This document shows positions 5,543-6,397 of a DNA stretch of 6,397 nucleotides, in pieces. A program made the translations under genes and the position numbers. The DNA comes from Promethearchaeota archaeon (GTDB lineage Archaea > Asgardarchaeota > Lokiarchaeia > Sigynarchaeales > SOKP01). Positions within the stretch are counted from its first letter, which is position 1. Each line of letters begins with the position of its first letter. Under the pieces are notes generated by a model. The model was not told the DNA's origin, made no database searches, and saw only the letters and a program-made list of their open reading frames with translations. The DNA is taken from positions 1 through 6,397 of the forward strand of contig DAOUUT010000219.1 in the NCBI GenBank assembly GCA_030668025.1. The letters are read 5' to 3'.

Positions 5543-5569
5543 AAGAAAAGACTTCTTTTCTTCTTTTTT
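5543..5569. terminator. Hairpin with T6: plus-strand terminator-like, also 3' of the minus-strand gene
   Basis: AAGAAAAG (5543-5550) and CTTTTCTT (5555-5562) are exact inverted copies with an ACTT loop. The T-run (5564-5569) follows on the plus strand, the layout of an intrinsic terminator, yet no plus-strand gene precedes it. On the minus strand the hairpin starts 13 bases after the stop of the 5576-5926 gene but is not followed by a T-run. It may end either transcript. Confidence 0.4.
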
Positions 5570-5575
5570 ATTAAT

Positions 5576-5926
5576 TTAATCTTTAATTTCGAAACTCTTA
5601 ATTAAATCAACTTTGTTTTTGAGGTCTATGGTAATAGCTAATAGGATTGTTTCTTCGGATTCAATAAATTCGGGATCCAGCATTACAAAGTAAAAAATGT
5701 TTCCTTTCGTTTCATAGCCCATTTCCATTTCACCGCATTCTTCTGGTAGTATTTTTAAAATTTCTTCGGGTGCATGCTTTTTCAATACTTCAAATATTGA
5801 ATTTTCGAGTTCTGATTGCTCTCTGCGAATTTCTTTTATTGTCGAAAAATCAAATTGACCCATGGATGCTCCAGCTTTATTATTTAGCTCGTTCCATTTC
5901 TTAAACAGTTCGCTTAAACTTGACAT
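5576..5926 (-). CDS. Small acidic protein of unknown function
   Basis: This 116-residue protein (MSSLSELFKKWNEL...) is not one I recognise. The first 60 or so residues look helical and charged (KEIRREQSELENSIFEVLKKH), followed by PEEILKILPEECGEMEMGY. The second half looks like alternating beta strands (KGNIFYFVMLD, TILLAITIDL, KVDLIKSFEI), so a small alpha plus beta domain is likely. There is one cysteine, no signal peptide and no membrane segment. The ATG at 5924-5926 is favoured because a TATA-like element lies about 24 bases ahead, as for leaderless transcription. It is divergent from the DUF1028 gene with 121 bases between their start codons. The length and intact frame support a real gene, but no catalytic motif is visible. 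Confidence 0.75.
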   Translation of the reverse strand: MSSLSELFKKWNELNNKAGASMGQFDFSTIKEIRREQSELENSIFEVLKKHAPEEILKILPEECGEMEMGYETKGNIFYFVMLDPEFIESEETILLAITIDLKNKVDLIKSFEIKD

Positions 5927-5942
5927 AGTAAAACTAAATCCA

Positions 5943-5957
5943 GATTTAAAATAAATC
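5943..5957 (-). promoter_or_regulatory. TATA-like element within an inverted repeat, upstream of the 5576-5926 gene
   Basis: GATTTA and TAAATC are inverted copies around three bases. The minus-strand TATTTTAAAT inside this stretch is centred about 24 bases from the ATG at 5926, fitting a leaderless promoter. The symmetry could also make it an operator. A further AT-only stretch at 5971-5995 offers other TATA-like matches. Confidence 0.4.
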
Positions 5958-6009
5958 TTTTTGTTATTCTAAAAATATAAAAATATTTTTTTATAATGAA
6001 TTTTAAATT

Positions 6010-6031
6010 CTTATTACAAACTTATTATAAC
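6010..6031 (+). promoter_or_regulatory. TATA-like element with a direct repeat, upstream of the DUF1028 gene
   Basis: CTTATTACAA (6010-6019) and CTTATTATAA (6021-6030) are direct copies offset by 11 bases, about one helical turn. The second copy is about 22 bases from the ATG at 6048, suitable for a leaderless start. No Shine-Dalgarno sequence precedes that ATG. Confidence 0.4.
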
Positions 6032-6047
6032 CAGGTTATTTTCAAAA

Positions 6048-6397
6048 ATGAAGAAAAATAAAATCAGCAATAAAAATGAAAGATTTTCCCACACATACTC
6101 TATTGTAGCAAGAGATTCTAAAACAGGACAGATGGGTGTGGGAGTACAAAGTCATTATTTTTCAGTGGGAGGGATTGTTTCATGGGGCGAATCAGGAGTG
6201 GGAGTTGTAGCGACTCAATCGCTTGTTAATGTATCTTTCGGTTTACGGGGAATCGATCTTTTAAAGCAAGGGAAATCACCAAAAGAAGCTTTAAACATAT
6301 TGCTTTCAGACGACGATGGGAGAGATGTAAGGCAAGTCGCAGTTTTGGACGCTCAAGGAAGAGTTGCAGCTCATACGGGATCGAAATGTATCAAACA
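6048..6397 (+). CDS. DUF1028 Ntn-hydrolase-like protein, N-terminal part (3' end outside window)
   Basis: From ATG at 6048 the frame is open to the window end (116 codons plus two bases). The translation matches the DUF1028 family pattern: HTYSIVARDSKTGQMGVGVQS, GGIVSWGESGVGVVATQS, FGLRGIDLLKQGKSPKEAL, then RQVAVLDAQGRVAAHTGSKCI. DUF1028 is placed in the Ntn (N-terminal nucleophile) hydrolase superfamily, with the Thr or Ser after the initiator Met as candidate nucleophile; the physiological substrate is not established. Here 15 residues precede the aligned Thr (T16), with no alternative start codon nearer to it. The visible part is about half of a typical family member. No signal peptide or hydrophobic segment is seen. 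It is divergent from the small minus-strand gene. Confidence 0.88.
   Translation, partial: MKKNKISNKNERFSHTYSIVARDSKTGQMGVGVQSHYFSVGGIVSWGESGVGVVATQSLVNVSFGLRGIDLLKQGKSPKEALNILLSDDDGRDVRQVAVLDAQGRVAAHTGSKCIK

Noticed and set aside
1..6397. tRNA, rRNA, CRISPR, insertion sequence or attachment site
   Set aside because: I saw no cloverleaf with a T-loop motif, no regularly spaced repeats, no transposase-like reading frame and no long terminal inverted repeats.

Overview
The window looks archaeal, and I lean towards an Asgard (Lokiarchaeia-like) genome. It is strongly AT-rich. Several genes have TATA-like boxes about 22 to 29 bases upstream of their start codons with no room for a 5' leader. TTG and possibly other non-ATG starts are used, and T-rich tracts follow stop codons. 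The lineage is an inference from style and gene content; no rRNA or marker gene is present. There is no tRNA, CRISPR array or insertion sequence.

Layout, left to right. (1) Positions 2-514 (+) hold the C-terminal end of a surface glycoprotein-like membrane protein. (2) Positions 532 to about 3039 (-) hold a two-gene operon of membrane proteins. Each module is a transmembrane hairpin followed by a left-handed beta-helix (hexapeptide) acyltransferase-like domain. The upstream gene (stop at 1415) carries two modules and the downstream gene (532-1374) one. Six membrane segments around three tandem soluble domains is the layout of the C-terminal half of epsilon-poly-lysine synthetase-type (Pls/PosA) peptide synthetases, but here it is split over two genes with no adenylation domain in view. 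The first 76 or so codons of the upstream gene lack a normal start codon. (3) Divergent to this, positions 3225-4754 (+) hold an acyl-CoA dehydrogenase with a roughly 125-residue C-terminal tail that reads as a winged-helix DNA-binding domain. (4) A convergent intergenic region (4755-4911) has a T-tract and several inverted repeats. (5) Positions 4912-5316 (-) encode a small Lys/Glu-rich coiled-coil protein with a textbook leaderless promoter. (6) Positions 5329-5575 have no gene but hold inverted repeats and two hairpins ending in a T-run. (7) Positions 5576-5926 (-) encode a small protein I do not recognise. (8) From 6048 (+), running off the end, is a DUF1028 Ntn-hydrolase-like protein.

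The part most worth attention is the divergent pair at 532-4754. It combines a membrane LbH acyltransferase assembly, split from its usual synthetase, with an acyl-CoA dehydrogenase that may also bind DNA. One reading is that the enzyme-regulator senses an acyl or aminoacyl thioester and controls both its own gene and the opposed membrane operon across the shared 3040-3224 promoter region. That is a hypothesis from arrangement and domain reading, not something the sequence proves.
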